From contig RFXN01000002.1 of the NCBI GenBank assembly GCA_009921625.1, positions 1 through 47,379 of the forward strand: a stretch of 47,379 nt of DNA, read 5' to 3'. Shown here one piece after another: positions 1 through 10,643 of the stretch (position 1 is the stretch's first letter; the number at the start of each line of letters is the position of its first letter). Below the pieces are notes generated by a model. That model was not told the origin of the DNA. It saw only the letters and a list, made by a program, of their open reading frames with translations, and did no database searches. The DNA comes from Candidatus Fonsibacter lacus (GTDB lineage: Bacteria > Actinomycetota > Actinomycetes > Nanopelagicales > Nanopelagicaceae). A program made the translations under genes and the position numbers.

Positions 1-282
1 ATTAACCCACTGCGCGCGATTCCACGTTTGCCCCGGAAGTTGTGTACTAGTAAAGGAGAGATGTTGATCTAGCCAGAGATCAGCAACGCGAAGCGCATCG
101 ATAGATTGGTTAAGTAACTCTTGGGGCAGGGCCGTATCATTTTGAACGGCGGCTAAGTCGCGCACAGTTTCGGGAGAGAGTGATGAGCCAACGCCACCTG
201 AACTAAATGCGCGCCCGAGTCGAGAGAGCATCTCGCCAAGCTGACTGAAGTCAAAACCACCAATTCCCTGCGGTTCACTCAT
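1..282 (-). CDS. DUF2342 / zinc-dependent metalloprotease-like hydrolase, N-terminal part (cut by window edge)
   Basis: Open frame of 94 codons running off the left edge; it is absent from the ORF track because its end lies outside. It starts MSEPQGIGGFDFSQLGEMLS, with a strong GGAGG ribosome site 9 nt before the ATG (282..280). The next residues (SLSPETVRDLA, LLNQSIDALRVADLWLDQH) are typical of the actinobacterial DUF2342 family, often annotated as F420-biosynthesis-associated protein or zinc-dependent metalloprotease. The HExxH-like part would lie beyond the window, so catalytic residues cannot be seen. In mycobacteria the homologue (Rv3195) sits next to the PDZ/Lon-like protein and the UPF0182 protein, exactly as here, which supports the call. 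It is divergent from the small membrane protein at 574. True biochemical function is not established. Confidence 0.8.
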   Translation of the reverse strand, partial: MSEPQGIGGFDFSQLGEMLSRLGRAFSSGGVGSSLSPETVRDLAAVQNDTALPQELLNQSIDALRVADLWLDQHLSFTSTQLPGQTWNRAQWVN

Positions 283-573
283 CCGTGCGCACCTCCAAAG
301 ATTGCTTTTACACTCAAAAATCTAACAAACCTCGTAAAACAACTCTTAACCAGTGAGAACGGAATTTCAAGGTTTCTTATTCCCGCTAATCCCGCTTGCT
401 CGAGGAACCCTGAGCGCTCTGAGCGCTCTGTTCTTGCATGGGTGCATTTTCACGCCCTTTCGCTCCCTCTCCGAAACTTATCGCGCGAAGGAGATACTGA
501 GAGTTCGCTCCATAGCTTCACTGTAACGCCGATGGATTGAGCGCAGGCCCACAGTTCTAGATACCCTTGGAAT
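283..573. other. Divergent intergenic region with a short direct repeat
   Basis: About 290 bp between the divergent DUF2342 and small membrane protein genes. It holds a 9-bp direct repeat (CTGAGCGCT, 2.3 copies, 410-430) and the -10 element listed at 562. I see no convincing ORF or RNA gene here. Confidence 0.5.
562..567 (+). promoter_or_regulatory. -10 element TACCCT for a leaderless start at 574
   Basis: TACCCT fits the actinobacterial TANNNT -10 pattern and is followed by exactly 6 nt before the ATG at 574. No Shine-Dalgarno sequence is present. Transcription is inferred to begin at or next to the start codon. Confidence 0.5.
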
Positions 574-768
574 ATGTCGGCTCTAGTGTGGTGGTTAATT
601 CCGTTATTTGCCTGCCTAGGAGCGCTTATCTACGTATGGTGGTCGATCTCTACCAAAAAACGCCAGAACACATATAAGAGTATCGCTGAGTACGAAAATT
701 TTCGATCAGCTTTTAAGAGCAAACCAAAAGATAGAAACTCTGAAGAGTTAAAAAGTACAGATACATAA
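574..768 (+). CDS. Small single-pass membrane protein of unknown function
   Basis: 64 residues. One hydrophobic helix spans about residues 4-26 (LVWWLIPLFACLGALIYVWW) and is followed by a basic, charged cytoplasmic tail, so it is likely N-out/C-in. Its stop overlaps the next gene's start (TAATG), suggesting translational coupling to the PDZ/Lon-like protease. A short membrane protein at this place before the PDZ gene recurs in Actinobacteria, which argues it is real. No enzymatic motif is visible. An accessory role to the downstream membrane protease is a guess from context only. Confidence 0.7.
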   Translation: MSALVWWLIPLFACLGALIYVWWSISTKKRQNTYKSIAEYENFRSAFKSKPKDRNSEELKSTDT

Positions 769-1796
769 TGCTTCGTAGAGTCTCTCGCCCTCACATTTTT
801 CTTGTTACGCTATTAATTTTAGTAGGAATGATTGCTCCACTTCCATTTGTTGTTGTAGAGCCTGGAACTCCAAATAACACATTTGGAAAAGAGAATGGTA
901 AACAGGTTGTAGAAATAGTTGGAAGAAAAAGTTATGCCACTTCAGGAAAATTAAATGTCACCAGCATTTGGGTGACAAATCCAGAATCTCACATTCAAAG
1001 TTTTGAACTATTCCGTGCCTGGGTAGATGGCGAGCGTTCTGTGCAACCTCGAGAAGTTTTTTACCCAAAAGGAGAAGATCCTAAGAAAGTTACAGCTGAG
1101 AGCATTGCCGACATGAAGAATTCACAGCTTTCTTCAAAGATAGCTGCGCTCAACTACTTAAAAATTCCATACTCCGAAAAATTGATTATAAAGGGGTACT
1201 CAGATGATTCTCCGAATAAGAGCATCATCAAGCTGCAAGATGAAATTACCTCTTTCAATGGCGTTCGCGTTACATCTGGCTCACAGTTACGAAAGCTAAT
1301 TCACGATGCAAAGAAAGGCAGAGCAGAAATCGGTGTTACCCGGAATGGAACAGAATTAACACTGCCGATAAATCTTACGAATATCAAATCAAATGGCTCA
1401 AAACAAAATGTTATTGGAATTCAAATTTCTGAAGATTATAAATTTCCATTCATGGTAAAGATTAATCTTAAAAATGTCGGTGGTCCGAGCGCAGGTTTGA
1501 TTTTTACTTTGGCGATTGTTGATAAATTGACCGAGGAAGATTTAGTTCGAGGTAGAAATATTGCAGGCACTGGAACTATTTCCCCGTCAGGAAAAGTCGG
1601 CCCGATAGGGGGTATTGAGGAGAAGTTAATTGGCGCCAAACGTGAGGGTGCAACGCTTTTTCTCGCTCCATCGCTAAATTGTCCTGACATAAAGCACGTG
1701 CCGAAAGGTTTACAGGTTGTACCAGTCGATAATCTTACGGAGGCTATTGCTGCGCTGCGCGCCACAGATCCGCAGACTCTGCCAATCTGTGGGTAA
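768..1796 (+). CDS. PDZ and Lon-type (S16) membrane-anchored serine protease, YlbL family
   Basis: 342 residues. One N-terminal membrane anchor lies at about residues 10-30. A PDZ-like segment sits near residues 160-205 (FNGVRVTSGSQLRKLI). The C-terminal S16 domain carries the Ser-Lys dyad: GGPSAG with Ser241, and GGIEEKLIGAK with Lys286, in the Lon context. There is no ATPase domain, so this is the ATP-independent, membrane-anchored YlbL/Rv3194c type, acting outside the membrane. It overlaps the preceding small gene by one base and is followed after 180 bp by UPF0182, a conserved actinobacterial neighbourhood. The natural substrate is unknown. Confidence 0.88.
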   Translation: MLRRVSRPHIFLVTLLILVGMIAPLPFVVVEPGTPNNTFGKENGKQVVEIVGRKSYATSGKLNVTSIWVTNPESHIQSFELFRAWVDGERSVQPREVFYPKGEDPKKVTAESIADMKNSQLSSKIAALNYLKIPYSEKLIIKGYSDDSPNKSIIKLQDEITSFNGVRVTSGSQLRKLIHDAKKGRAEIGVTRNGTELTLPINLTNIKSNGSKQNVIGIQISEDYKFPFMVKINLKNVGGPSAGLIFTLAIVDKLTEEDLVRGRNIAGTGTISPSGKVGPIGGIEEKLIGAKREGATLFLAPSLNCPDIKHVPKGLQVVPVDNLTEAIAALRATDPQTLPICG

Positions 1797-1965
1797 TTCT
1801 GATAAAACAGTAAAACAGCGAAAGAAGAGGATTCGCGCATCTGATATCGAGGTCAGAGAAGCCCAAGAGTAATTCAGTCATTTTTTCCTGTCAGGCTTTG
1901 CCAAATTTTAAGGAGTGAAGAAGCGGTGATTTTGACTTAAATTAGCGCCGCCAATCGGAACTAGG

Positions 1966-1971
1966 TAATCT
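1966..1971 (+). promoter_or_regulatory. -10 element TAATCT for a leaderless start at 1978
   Basis: TAATCT, then 6 nt (CTAGCC), then the ATG at 1978. No ribosome-binding site is visible, which is consistent with a leaderless mRNA. Confidence 0.55.
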
Positions 1972-1977
1972 CTAGCC

Positions 1978-4833
1978 ATGAGTTTTTCCATGCCAATCCC
2001 GAATCGCCCTCGAAGTGGTCGCCGTAGCTCACTCCCATTGACTATCACTATCTTGGTAGTTCTTGGTGTCAGCGCCGTGAGCCTTAGCGGTTTTTATGCT
2101 GATTTCCTGTGGTTCCGCTCCGTTGACTTTCTTGAGGTGTGGCAGACAACGCTCTTAACGCGGGCAACGTTATTTGTGATCACAGGTGGCTTGACTTCGC
2201 TTTTAGTTTTAGCAAATGTGCTCTTCGCATATCGCGCACGCCCAGTTTTTGCGCCACTTTCTATTGAAACCGATAATTTAGATAGATATCGCTCCCAAAT
2301 TGAACCAATTAAGAGGGTTGCAATGATTGGCGGTTCATTGGCAATTTTTTATTTTGCAGGGTCTGCGGGATCCCAACTATGGAAGCCCTGGCTGGTATGG
2401 CGTAATGCAACACCATTTGGTGAGAGGGATCCGCAATTTAATTTAGATATCTCATTTTTTGCTTTTAAACTTCCTTTTTATCAAGCGTTAATAGGTTGGT
2501 TTATCTCCACAATTATTATTGGCTTGATTGCAGCGACAGTCGTTCACTATCTTTATGGTGGAATCCGACCTCAGGGTCCAGGAGAGCGCACTACCGTTGC
2601 CGCTCGAGTTCAACTCTCGGTCTTGCTTGGCTTTATCGTGCTAGCAAAAGCCGTCGCATATTGGTTTGATAGATTTGCTCTTGCCCTCAAAGATGATCGC
2701 ATCATCACCGGCCTGACATATACCGATGTCAATGCGGTTCTTCCAGCAAAAGCGATTCTGGCGGGGATTGCCGTCATCTGTGCACTACTCTTCTTTGCAA
2801 ATATCATCCGCAAGTCATGGCAACTTCCTGGCGCTGGCATAGCTCTATTGGCTATTAGCTCGGTTGTAATTTCTGGGCTTTATCCAGCTGCTGTTCAACA
2901 ATTTCAAGTAAAGCCAAGCGAATCAACCAAGGAAGCGCCCTACATCGAACGGAATATCAAGGCGACTCGTGCTGCATATGGAATCGATGCGACAGAAATC
3001 GTCGAATACTCCGCAACCGTGAATACCGCCCCTGGTCAGTTGGCAAAAGATGTCGAAACAATTAACAACATCCGTTTGATGGATCCAAACGTTATCTCCC
3101 CAACATTCCGACAACTTCAGCAAATCAAGCCGTACTACACCTTCCCAGAGTCGCTAGATGTTGATCGCTACGTCGTTAATGGGAAAGTTCGTGATGCTGT
3201 TGTCGCTGTTCGAGAGTTGAATATTGAAGGAAATCCAAACCGAAACTGGATTAACGATCATCTTGTTTATACCCATGGTTTTGGTTTTGTCGGTGCGTAT
3301 GGAAATACCCGAGATGCCGATGGCAAGCCAAACTTCTTCCTAGGAGATATTCCACCAACGAAGACGCTAGGTGATTTCCAGCCACGTATTTACTTTGGTG
3401 AAAATGTTCCTGATTACTCAATCATTGGTGGAAAGAACTCAGATTCTCCAGTGGAATTCGATTACCCGGATGATGCATCGCCAAATGGTTCTAAGACTTA
3501 TACCTACACCGGAAAGGGTGGTGTACCGATTGGAAATCTATTCGCTCGAACTGTCTTTGCTATCAAGTACCAAGAGCAGCGTATTCTTCTCTCGAGCTTA
3601 ATTAATTCAAACTCGAAGATTCTCTTTGAACGAAACCCAAGGGATCGAGTGGCGAAAGTTGCTCCATGGCTCACCCTCGATGGAGATCCCTATCCATCTG
3701 TGATTAATGGTCGCCTGATGTGGATCGTGGATGGCTATACAACCAGCGCTGGATACCCCTACTCTCGAAAAGTCAATCTCTCTGCATCCACTGCTGATGC
3801 ATTGACGACCAATTCAAATGCGATTACCGCGCAACGTAATTCTTCAATCAACTACATCAGGAACTCGGTAAAGGCGACTGTTGACGCATATGACGGAACA
3901 GTCACCTTGTACAAGTGGGATGAAAAAGACCCAGTGCTACAAACATGGTCTAAAGCATTCCCTGGAACTGTAAAAGAGAAGAAGGATATCTCGAAAGAAC
4001 TCATGTCCCATCTTCGTTATCCAGAGGATATTTTCCGTGTTCAACGTGACATTTTGAGTTCTTACCATGTACAAAACGCGACAGCGTTTTACGGTGGCCA
4101 AGATTTTTGGCGTGTACCACGAGATCCTTCGACATTTGGTGGAAATGCAAGTGCGCAGCCACCCTATTACTTAACTCTAAAGATGCCTGGTGAGGCAAAA
4201 GAGGCATTCTCATTAACAACACCATTTGTACCACGTGGAGGCCGTGAAAACTTAGCTGCATTTGTCGCAGTGACTGCAGACCCGGGACCTAACTATGGAA
4301 AGATTAAAGTACTCCAGCTCCAACGAAGCACCAATATCGCAGGTCCATCACAAGTGTCATCTAACTTTGAAGCAAAACCTGAAGTCGCAACCTCTCTTTC
4401 GCTTTTGCGACAAGGTGGATCAGATGTGGAGCTTGGTAACTTGCTCACGCTTCCTGTGGGCGGCGGACTGCTTTACGTGCAACCTGTCTATGTTCGAGCG
4501 ACCTCTAATAGCGCTGCCTATCCGCTACTTCAGAAAGTTCTTGTCTCCTTCGGCGATCAGATTGGCTACTCAGATACGTTAAAGGGAGCCCTTGATCAAG
4601 TCTTCGGAGGTAACTCTGGGCAACAATCTTCTGGTGTGGTCGCCGGTGATGGCACAAGCGCTGGTGGATCTAACAGCCAGACCCTTGCCGATGCGCTACA
4701 GCGGGCTAAACAGGCGATTGCAGATGGACAGGCAGCCCTTGCTAAGGGTGACTTCACTGCATACGGAAAGGCGCAAGAAGCGCTCAAGGCGGCAATTAAT
4801 GACGCTATTCGAGCGCAAAACCAGAGCAAATAG
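1978..4833 (+). CDS. UPF0182 family large integral membrane protein
   Basis: 951 residues, close to the family's usual 950-1000. The first ~310 residues hold about seven hydrophobic helices. Conserved stretches include LWRNATPFGERDPQFNLD, LYGGIRPQGPG and AVAYWFDRFALAL, followed by the signature VQQFQVKPSE and EAPYIERNI. The remaining ~600 residues are soluble and probably extracytoplasmic. The C-terminus is a Ser/Gly-rich linker plus an Ala-rich helix (ADALQRAKQAIADGQAAL). Rv3193c is the mycobacterial counterpart. The family is nearly universal in Actinobacteria, but its function is unknown. The start follows a -10 box by 6 nt. Confidence 0.92.
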   Translation: MSFSMPIPNRPRSGRRSSLPLTITILVVLGVSAVSLSGFYADFLWFRSVDFLEVWQTTLLTRATLFVITGGLTSLLVLANVLFAYRARPVFAPLSIETDNLDRYRSQIEPIKRVAMIGGSLAIFYFAGSAGSQLWKPWLVWRNATPFGERDPQFNLDISFFAFKLPFYQALIGWFISTIIIGLIAATVVHYLYGGIRPQGPGERTTVAARVQLSVLLGFIVLAKAVAYWFDRFALALKDDRIITGLTYTDVNAVLPAKAILAGIAVICALLFFANIIRKSWQLPGAGIALLAISSVVISGLYPAAVQQFQVKPSESTKEAPYIERNIKATRAAYGIDATEIVEYSATVNTAPGQLAKDVETINNIRLMDPNVISPTFRQLQQIKPYYTFPESLDVDRYVVNGKVRDAVVAVRELNIEGNPNRNWINDHLVYTHGFGFVGAYGNTRDADGKPNFFLGDIPPTKTLGDFQPRIYFGENVPDYSIIGGKNSDSPVEFDYPDDASPNGSKTYTYTGKGGVPIGNLFARTVFAIKYQEQRILLSSLINSNSKILFERNPRDRVAKVAPWLTLDGDPYPSVINGRLMWIVDGYTTSAGYPYSRKVNLSASTADALTTNSNAITAQRNSSINYIRNSVKATVDAYDGTVTLYKWDEKDPVLQTWSKAFPGTVKEKKDISKELMSHLRYPEDIFRVQRDILSSYHVQNATAFYGGQDFWRVPRDPSTFGGNASAQPPYYLTLKMPGEAKEAFSLTTPFVPRGGRENLAAFVAVTADPGPNYGKIKVLQLQRSTNIAGPSQVSSNFEAKPEVATSLSLLRQGGSDVELGNLLTLPVGGGLLYVQPVYVRATSNSAAYPLLQKVLVSFGDQIGYSDTLKGALDQVFGGNSGQQSSGVVAGDGTSAGGSNSQTLADALQRAKQAIADGQAALAKGDFTAYGKAQEALKAAINDAIRAQNQSK

Positions 4834-4855
4834 CTACTTCAGATAAGTGCTATAA

Positions 4856-4879
4856 CGGTGCGCAAAATTATGTGCACCG
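4856..4879 (+). terminator. Hairpin after UPF0182, possible terminator without U-tract
   Basis: Perfect inverted repeat CGGTGC / GCACCG with a 12-nt loop, 23 nt past the UPF0182 stop and before the tRNA. No T-run follows, so intrinsic termination is doubtful. It could instead be a processing structure for the downstream tRNA precursor. Confidence 0.3.
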
Positions 4880-4914
4880 TGCGTGCACCTAGCGCACATA
4901 TTGAGTACTACCGA

Positions 4915-7100
<2,186 letters not shown>

Positions 7101-7106
7101 ATTGCT

Positions 7107-7112
7107 ACATTA
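7107..7112 (-). promoter_or_regulatory. -10 element TAATGT for leaderless copA
   Basis: On the minus strand TAATGT is followed by AGCAAT and then the ATG of the copper ATPase. There is no ribosome-binding site. Confidence 0.5.
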
Positions 7113-7156
7113 GTACTAGTTGGATGGCGAAAGGAACTTTAAAAAGTATGACGCGT

Positions 7157-7176
7157 CGCCAATAAAAGAATTGGCG
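7157..7176 (-). terminator. Hairpin downstream of hisN
   Basis: Perfect 7-bp stem CGCCAAT / ATTGGCG with a 6-nt loop, 11 nt after the hisN stop. On the minus strand a T5 run occurs only about 10 nt further on, so it is a weak terminator candidate. Confidence 0.35.
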
Positions 7177-7187
7177 GTTAATTTCCC

Positions 7188-8009
7188 CTACTTAGCTGGG
7201 AAATGTGCGAGGACAGCATCGTGAAGTAGTCCATTGGTACTTACGCCATTACCTCCATTTGGACCATCTGCGCCGCGAAAATCGGAGAAGCGACCACCCG
7301 CTTCGCTCACAATTATCGCTAGGGGAGCCATATCCCAGAGAGCGAGACGTGGCTCAAGCGCACAGTCAACTGCACCTTCTGCTACAAGTAAGTGTGACCA
7401 AAAATCTCCATAACCGCGCGTTCGCCAAACTTTCTCGGCAAGTGCAAGTAGCCCTTGGTGTAAGTCACCCCATCCATCATTGCGATTTCCAGTGTTTGGT
7501 GAGGCGAATGTTGAAATAGATAGCGATGCGTCGCTTAGCTGCGTTACCGATGAGACGCCTAGCTTTCGAGCGTTTTCATCATTTACTGCAAGATATGCGC
7601 CGCCACCTTTACTTGCATACCAACGCCGAAAAAGAGCTGGCGCACTGACAACACCCACGAGAACCTCGTCGCCTTCCATTAGCGCTATGAGAGTTGCCCA
7701 GACTGGTACGCCACGAACGAAGTTCTTTGTGCCATCAATCGGATCTATAACCCAGTAACGCCCTGATTTATTACCGCTGCCAAACTCTTCTCCAACAATT
7801 TCATCGTTTGGTCGGTGCTTGGCAAGAATCTCTCGTATCTCTCGTTCAATGGCTTTATCAGCATCGCTAACAGGGGTGAGGTCTGGTTTAGTTTCAACAT
7901 AAAGATCAATAGCGAGAAAACGCTCACGAGAGATTGCATCAGCGCGATTGGCAAGTTCGAGAGCCAATTTAAGATCAGTAGCGAGGTCAGCTCCAGTTGA
8001 GTTAGACAT
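7188..8009 (-). CDS. hisN: Inositol-monophosphatase family phosphatase, likely histidinol-phosphatase
   Basis: 273 residues. Metal-binding signatures of the IMPase superfamily are complete: VGEEFG (~72-77), WVIDPIDGTKNF (~86-97), and WDMAPLAIIVSEAGGRF near the C-terminus. Actinobacterial HisN, the Mg2+-dependent histidinol-phosphate phosphatase of histidine biosynthesis, belongs to this family and is commonly found beside rsgA and aroA, as here. A general inositol-1-phosphatase or sugar phosphatase role cannot be excluded from sequence alone. It is transcribed in the same direction as rsgA but separated by 162 bp of AT-rich sequence, so it may have its own promoter. A GAGG ribosome site is about 9 nt before the ATG. 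Confidence 0.8.
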   Translation of the reverse strand: MSNSTGADLATDLKLALELANRADAISRERFLAIDLYVETKPDLTPVSDADKAIEREIREILAKHRPNDEIVGEEFGSGNKSGRYWVIDPIDGTKNFVRGVPVWATLIALMEGDEVLVGVVSAPALFRRWYASKGGGAYLAVNDENARKLGVSSVTQLSDASLSISTFASPNTGNRNDGWGDLHQGLLALAEKVWRTRGYGDFWSHLLVAEGAVDCALEPRLALWDMAPLAIIVSEAGGRFSDFRGADGPNGGNGVSTNGLLHDAVLAHFPAK

Positions 8010-8171
8010 TTAATTACCTCGCTTTTCGCTCCATTTTTTTAACTTAATTCGAACTCTTTAATTATGGCATTTCTTCCTCTTAAACTATTAAATTTTAGTA
8101 TTTTTAAATGCGTGAATATGTTTAGAACGCTAAGGAGAAGATTACTTGACTATCGAATATCGATGCGCTCT

Positions 8172-9146
8172 TTAATCAGCTAACGAGGCAAGTATCTGCT
8201 GGAGAGTTGTGAGGCGAGAGCGCCGTCCAACCTCTTCACTAGCCCATTCAAGGAGGGCGCACCCTTCTTCATCGTGAGAGCAATTCTTCCGACAACTTTT
8301 CGCTATTTCAGCGCAATCGGGAAAGGCGGCAATGACATCACCCTTAGTGACATGTGAGAGGCCAAAAGAGCGGACTCCTGGGGTATCGATAACCCAACCA
8401 CCGCCGTCAATCTCAAGCGCAAGAGCGCTGGAAGAGGTGTGGCGACCTTTCCCAGTTGTGGCATTTACCGAGCCGGTCTCTCGTTCGCTGTAGGGAGAGA
8501 GGGCATTGATTAGGGTTGATTTACCCACTCCAGAGTGGCCAATTAAAACTGTGACTTTTCCTCTAATGAAATCGAGAAACTCACGCGGTGCCTTATCTTT
8601 TCGAAGGGCAAATGCAGGAATATTAATCGCGCTATAAGCATCGAGAAACTCTGTTCCAGATGCAAGATCACTTTTAGTCATTACCAGTATGGGCGTGATT
8701 CCTTCTGAGAAAGCAGCAACAAGCGCTCGATTTACAAAACCATGTTTTGGTTCTGGATTAGTGGTGGCGGAAACGATTGCAAGAAAATCGACATTTGCTA
8801 CAAGTACTCTCTCTGACCCATCCTCAGCGGAACGGCGCAATGAATTTTTACGTTGCTCTATCCGCACAATACGAGCAAAATCTTCTCGCGCTTGATTTGG
8901 CTCTGGGATTCCGACAACCGCGACAATGTCTCCAACTACAACAGATCGCCTTCCAAGTTCACGCGATGCTATCGCATAAAATTCATGGTTGTTCTCGGTT
9001 ACGCAGGTAACTCTCCCTCGATCAATTGTTATCACCCGCGCGATCGATGCATCAGAATATTCTGGTCGATCTTTACTTCGTGGTTTAGTCGAACGTGCAG
9101 GACGTGAGCGAACATCATCTTCATCGAGATGTTTTCTATTTCGCAT
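8172..9146 (-). CDS. rsgA: Ribosome small-subunit-dependent GTPase A
   Basis: 324 residues. The N-terminal OB-fold carries GRVTCVTENNHEFYAI and VVVGDIVAVVG. A circularly permuted GTPase domain follows: G4 MTKSD, G1 GHSGVGKST, and G3 DTPGVRSFG. A C-terminal zinc site is visible in CAEIAKSCRKNCSHDEEGC. RsgA acts in late 30S ribosome maturation. The gene starts 5 bp after the aroA stop on the same strand, forming an aroA-rsgA operon. This order is conserved in Actinobacteria (Rv3227/Rv3228 region). Length is normal. Confidence 0.94.
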   Translation of the reverse strand: MRNRKHLDEDDVRSRPARSTKPRSKDRPEYSDASIARVITIDRGRVTCVTENNHEFYAIASRELGRRSVVVGDIVAVVGIPEPNQAREDFARIVRIEQRKNSLRRSAEDGSERVLVANVDFLAIVSATTNPEPKHGFVNRALVAAFSEGITPILVMTKSDLASGTEFLDAYSAINIPAFALRKDKAPREFLDFIRGKVTVLIGHSGVGKSTLINALSPYSERETGSVNATTGKGRHTSSSALALEIDGGGWVIDTPGVRSFGLSHVTKGDVIAAFPDCAEIAKSCRKNCSHDEEGCALLEWASEEVGRRSRLTTLQQILASLAD

Positions 9147-9151
9147 AGGAA

Positions 9152-10612
9152 TTAAGGTGTGACCTGAACTTGAGAGAGCATATTTGACCAGAGTTCAGGG
9201 AAGTCAGGGAAAGTTTTCGAAGTTGTTTCGACATTTTCGACCGCAATGTTGGGAATTCTCAAACCAATCATCGCACCAGCAGTTGCGATTCGATGATCTT
9301 CATAGGTGTGAAAGGTACCGCCATGTAATGGAGCTGGAATAATTTCTAACGAATCTTTATGTGAGATTACATTTCCACCCAAGCTATTAAATTCTCTGGC
9401 AAGCGCTTCTAAGCGATCAGTTTCATGTAACCGTAGATGTCCGATTCCCCGTAAATGGGAAGGGGAGCTCGCAAGAAGCGCAACAGCTGCGATAGATGGA
9501 GCTAATTCACCAACATCGTGGAGATCAATATCAATACCGTGAATAGCTCCAGTGCCGGTGATTGTTAAGTCATCAGAAAGTGCGCCACTTTTGCCATTTT
9601 GATTTCCGCCATTTTTTCCACTCTTGTTACCTGTGTTACTAGAACTAGAGCCATTTGTTTTTCCATTTTTATTTTTGGAATCTACAAGAGCGCCGCGAGT
9701 GATTTCGCCACCCATGGCTTGAAAAATCTCACGTAGTTGATCGCCAGGTTGCGTTGTAGATTTTGGCCAATCTTTAATGGTTACTGATCCACCGGCTATC
9801 AGTGCAGCTCCCATAAAAGGCGCTGCATTAGAGAGATCTGGTTCAATCAAAGTACGTAGGCCAAAAATTGGCCCAGGATGTACACGCCAAATTTTCTCAC
9901 CTAAATGCTCAACTTTTACGCCGCGCTCTTTGAGCATTGCAATTGTCATTTCAATATGTGGCATTGATGGAAGTTGCGCACCGCTATGGGTAACGGTTAG
10001 CCCCTCTTTCATTCGTGGCGCGACCAGGAGGAGACTTGAGAGAAATTGACTTGATTGACTGGCATCTATCGTGATTGCTCCCCCTCTAATCTCTCCGGTT
10101 CCATGAATGGTCAGCGGGAGTGAATAGCGACCGCCATGATCAATTTTTATTCCTAATTCTTCAAGCGCGACAATCACTGGTTTAAGCGGTCGCTCATGTG
10201 AACGTGGGTCGCCATCAAAAGAAATCTCTCCATGAGCAAGAGCGGCAACGGGAGGGAGAAAACGCATCACTGTTCCGGCGTTCCCAACATCAATTGCAGT
10301 TGGGCCGTTCATCGAACGTGGCGAGATAGAGATTGATTCTGGTTGTTGGTCGACGCCCACGCCGAGTGAACGAAGTGCGTTAATCATTAGCGTGCTATCT
10401 CGGGAGTAAAGGGGTTTATGGAGAGTAGAAGGCGCGTCGGCGAGCGCTCCGAGAACTAGCGCGCGATTGGTAACTGATTTCGATCCCGGCAACGTGATAG
10501 TTGCAGCTAGAGGCGTGGGCGCCCCAGGGGCTGACCAAAGTGAGCCAATTTCCGCCTTCGGTGTAGCGGGGATGTGCGCACCTGATGCGCGGGTAGCTCT
10601 CTCTGATGGCAT
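9152..10612 (-). CDS. aroA: 3-phosphoshikimate 1-carboxyvinyltransferase (EPSP synthase) with low-complexity insert
   Basis: 486 residues, longer than the usual ~430-450. Signatures: LPGSKSVTNRALVL near the N-terminus (PEP/S3P site), GNAGTVMRFLPPVAAL, SQSSQFLSSLLL, LHDVGELAPSIAA, HETDRLEALA and YEDHRIATAGAMIG. It catalyses the sixth step of the shikimate pathway. An insert of about 45 residues rich in Asn, Gly, Ser and Lys (KNKNGKTNGSSSSNTGNKSG) lies between GGEITRGALVD and DDLTITGTGAIHG, at a surface strand-loop position; such inserts are unusual for AroA. The minus-strand -10 TACCCT is 7 nt before the start. It is the first gene of an operon with rsgA and is divergent from the SRAP gene with only 31 bp between. 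Confidence 0.93.
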   Translation of the reverse strand: MPSERATRASGAHIPATPKAEIGSLWSAPGAPTPLAATITLPGSKSVTNRALVLGALADAPSTLHKPLYSRDSTLMINALRSLGVGVDQQPESISISPRSMNGPTAIDVGNAGTVMRFLPPVAALAHGEISFDGDPRSHERPLKPVIVALEELGIKIDHGGRYSLPLTIHGTGEIRGGAITIDASQSSQFLSSLLLVAPRMKEGLTVTHSGAQLPSMPHIEMTIAMLKERGVKVEHLGEKIWRVHPGPIFGLRTLIEPDLSNAAPFMGAALIAGGSVTIKDWPKSTTQPGDQLREIFQAMGGEITRGALVDSKNKNGKTNGSSSSNTGNKSGKNGGNQNGKSGALSDDLTITGTGAIHGIDIDLHDVGELAPSIAAVALLASSPSHLRGIGHLRLHETDRLEALAREFNSLGGNVISHKDSLEIIPAPLHGGTFHTYEDHRIATAGAMIGLRIPNIAVENVETTSKTFPDFPELWSNMLSQVQVTP

Positions 10613-10619
10613 ATGGATA

Positions 10620-10625
10620 AGGGTA
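10620..10625 (-). promoter_or_regulatory. -10 element TACCCT for aroA
   Basis: Minus-strand TACCCT is followed by 7 nt and the aroA ATG. It lies back to back with the SRAP -10, the two boxes being 6 bp apart. Confidence 0.5.
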
Positions 10626-10631
10626 CCGCCT

Positions 10632-10637
10632 TAGGCT
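10632..10637 (+). promoter_or_regulatory. -10 element TAGGCT for a leaderless SRAP gene
   Basis: TAGGCT, then 6 nt (AGGGAT), then the ATG at 10644. The -35 region of this promoter must lie inside the aroA coding start. Confidence 0.5.
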
Positions 10638-10643
10638 AGGGAT

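Noticed and set aside
1436-1840. 134-residue minus-strand ORF opposite the Lon-like domain
   Set aside because: Shadow of a well-supported gene on the other strand.
8146-8175. Tiny ORF (TTG start, nine residues) with AAGGAG upstream between hisN and rsgA, opposite strand
   Set aside because: Overlaps the rsgA stop and is too short to distinguish from chance; no attenuator-like structure around it.
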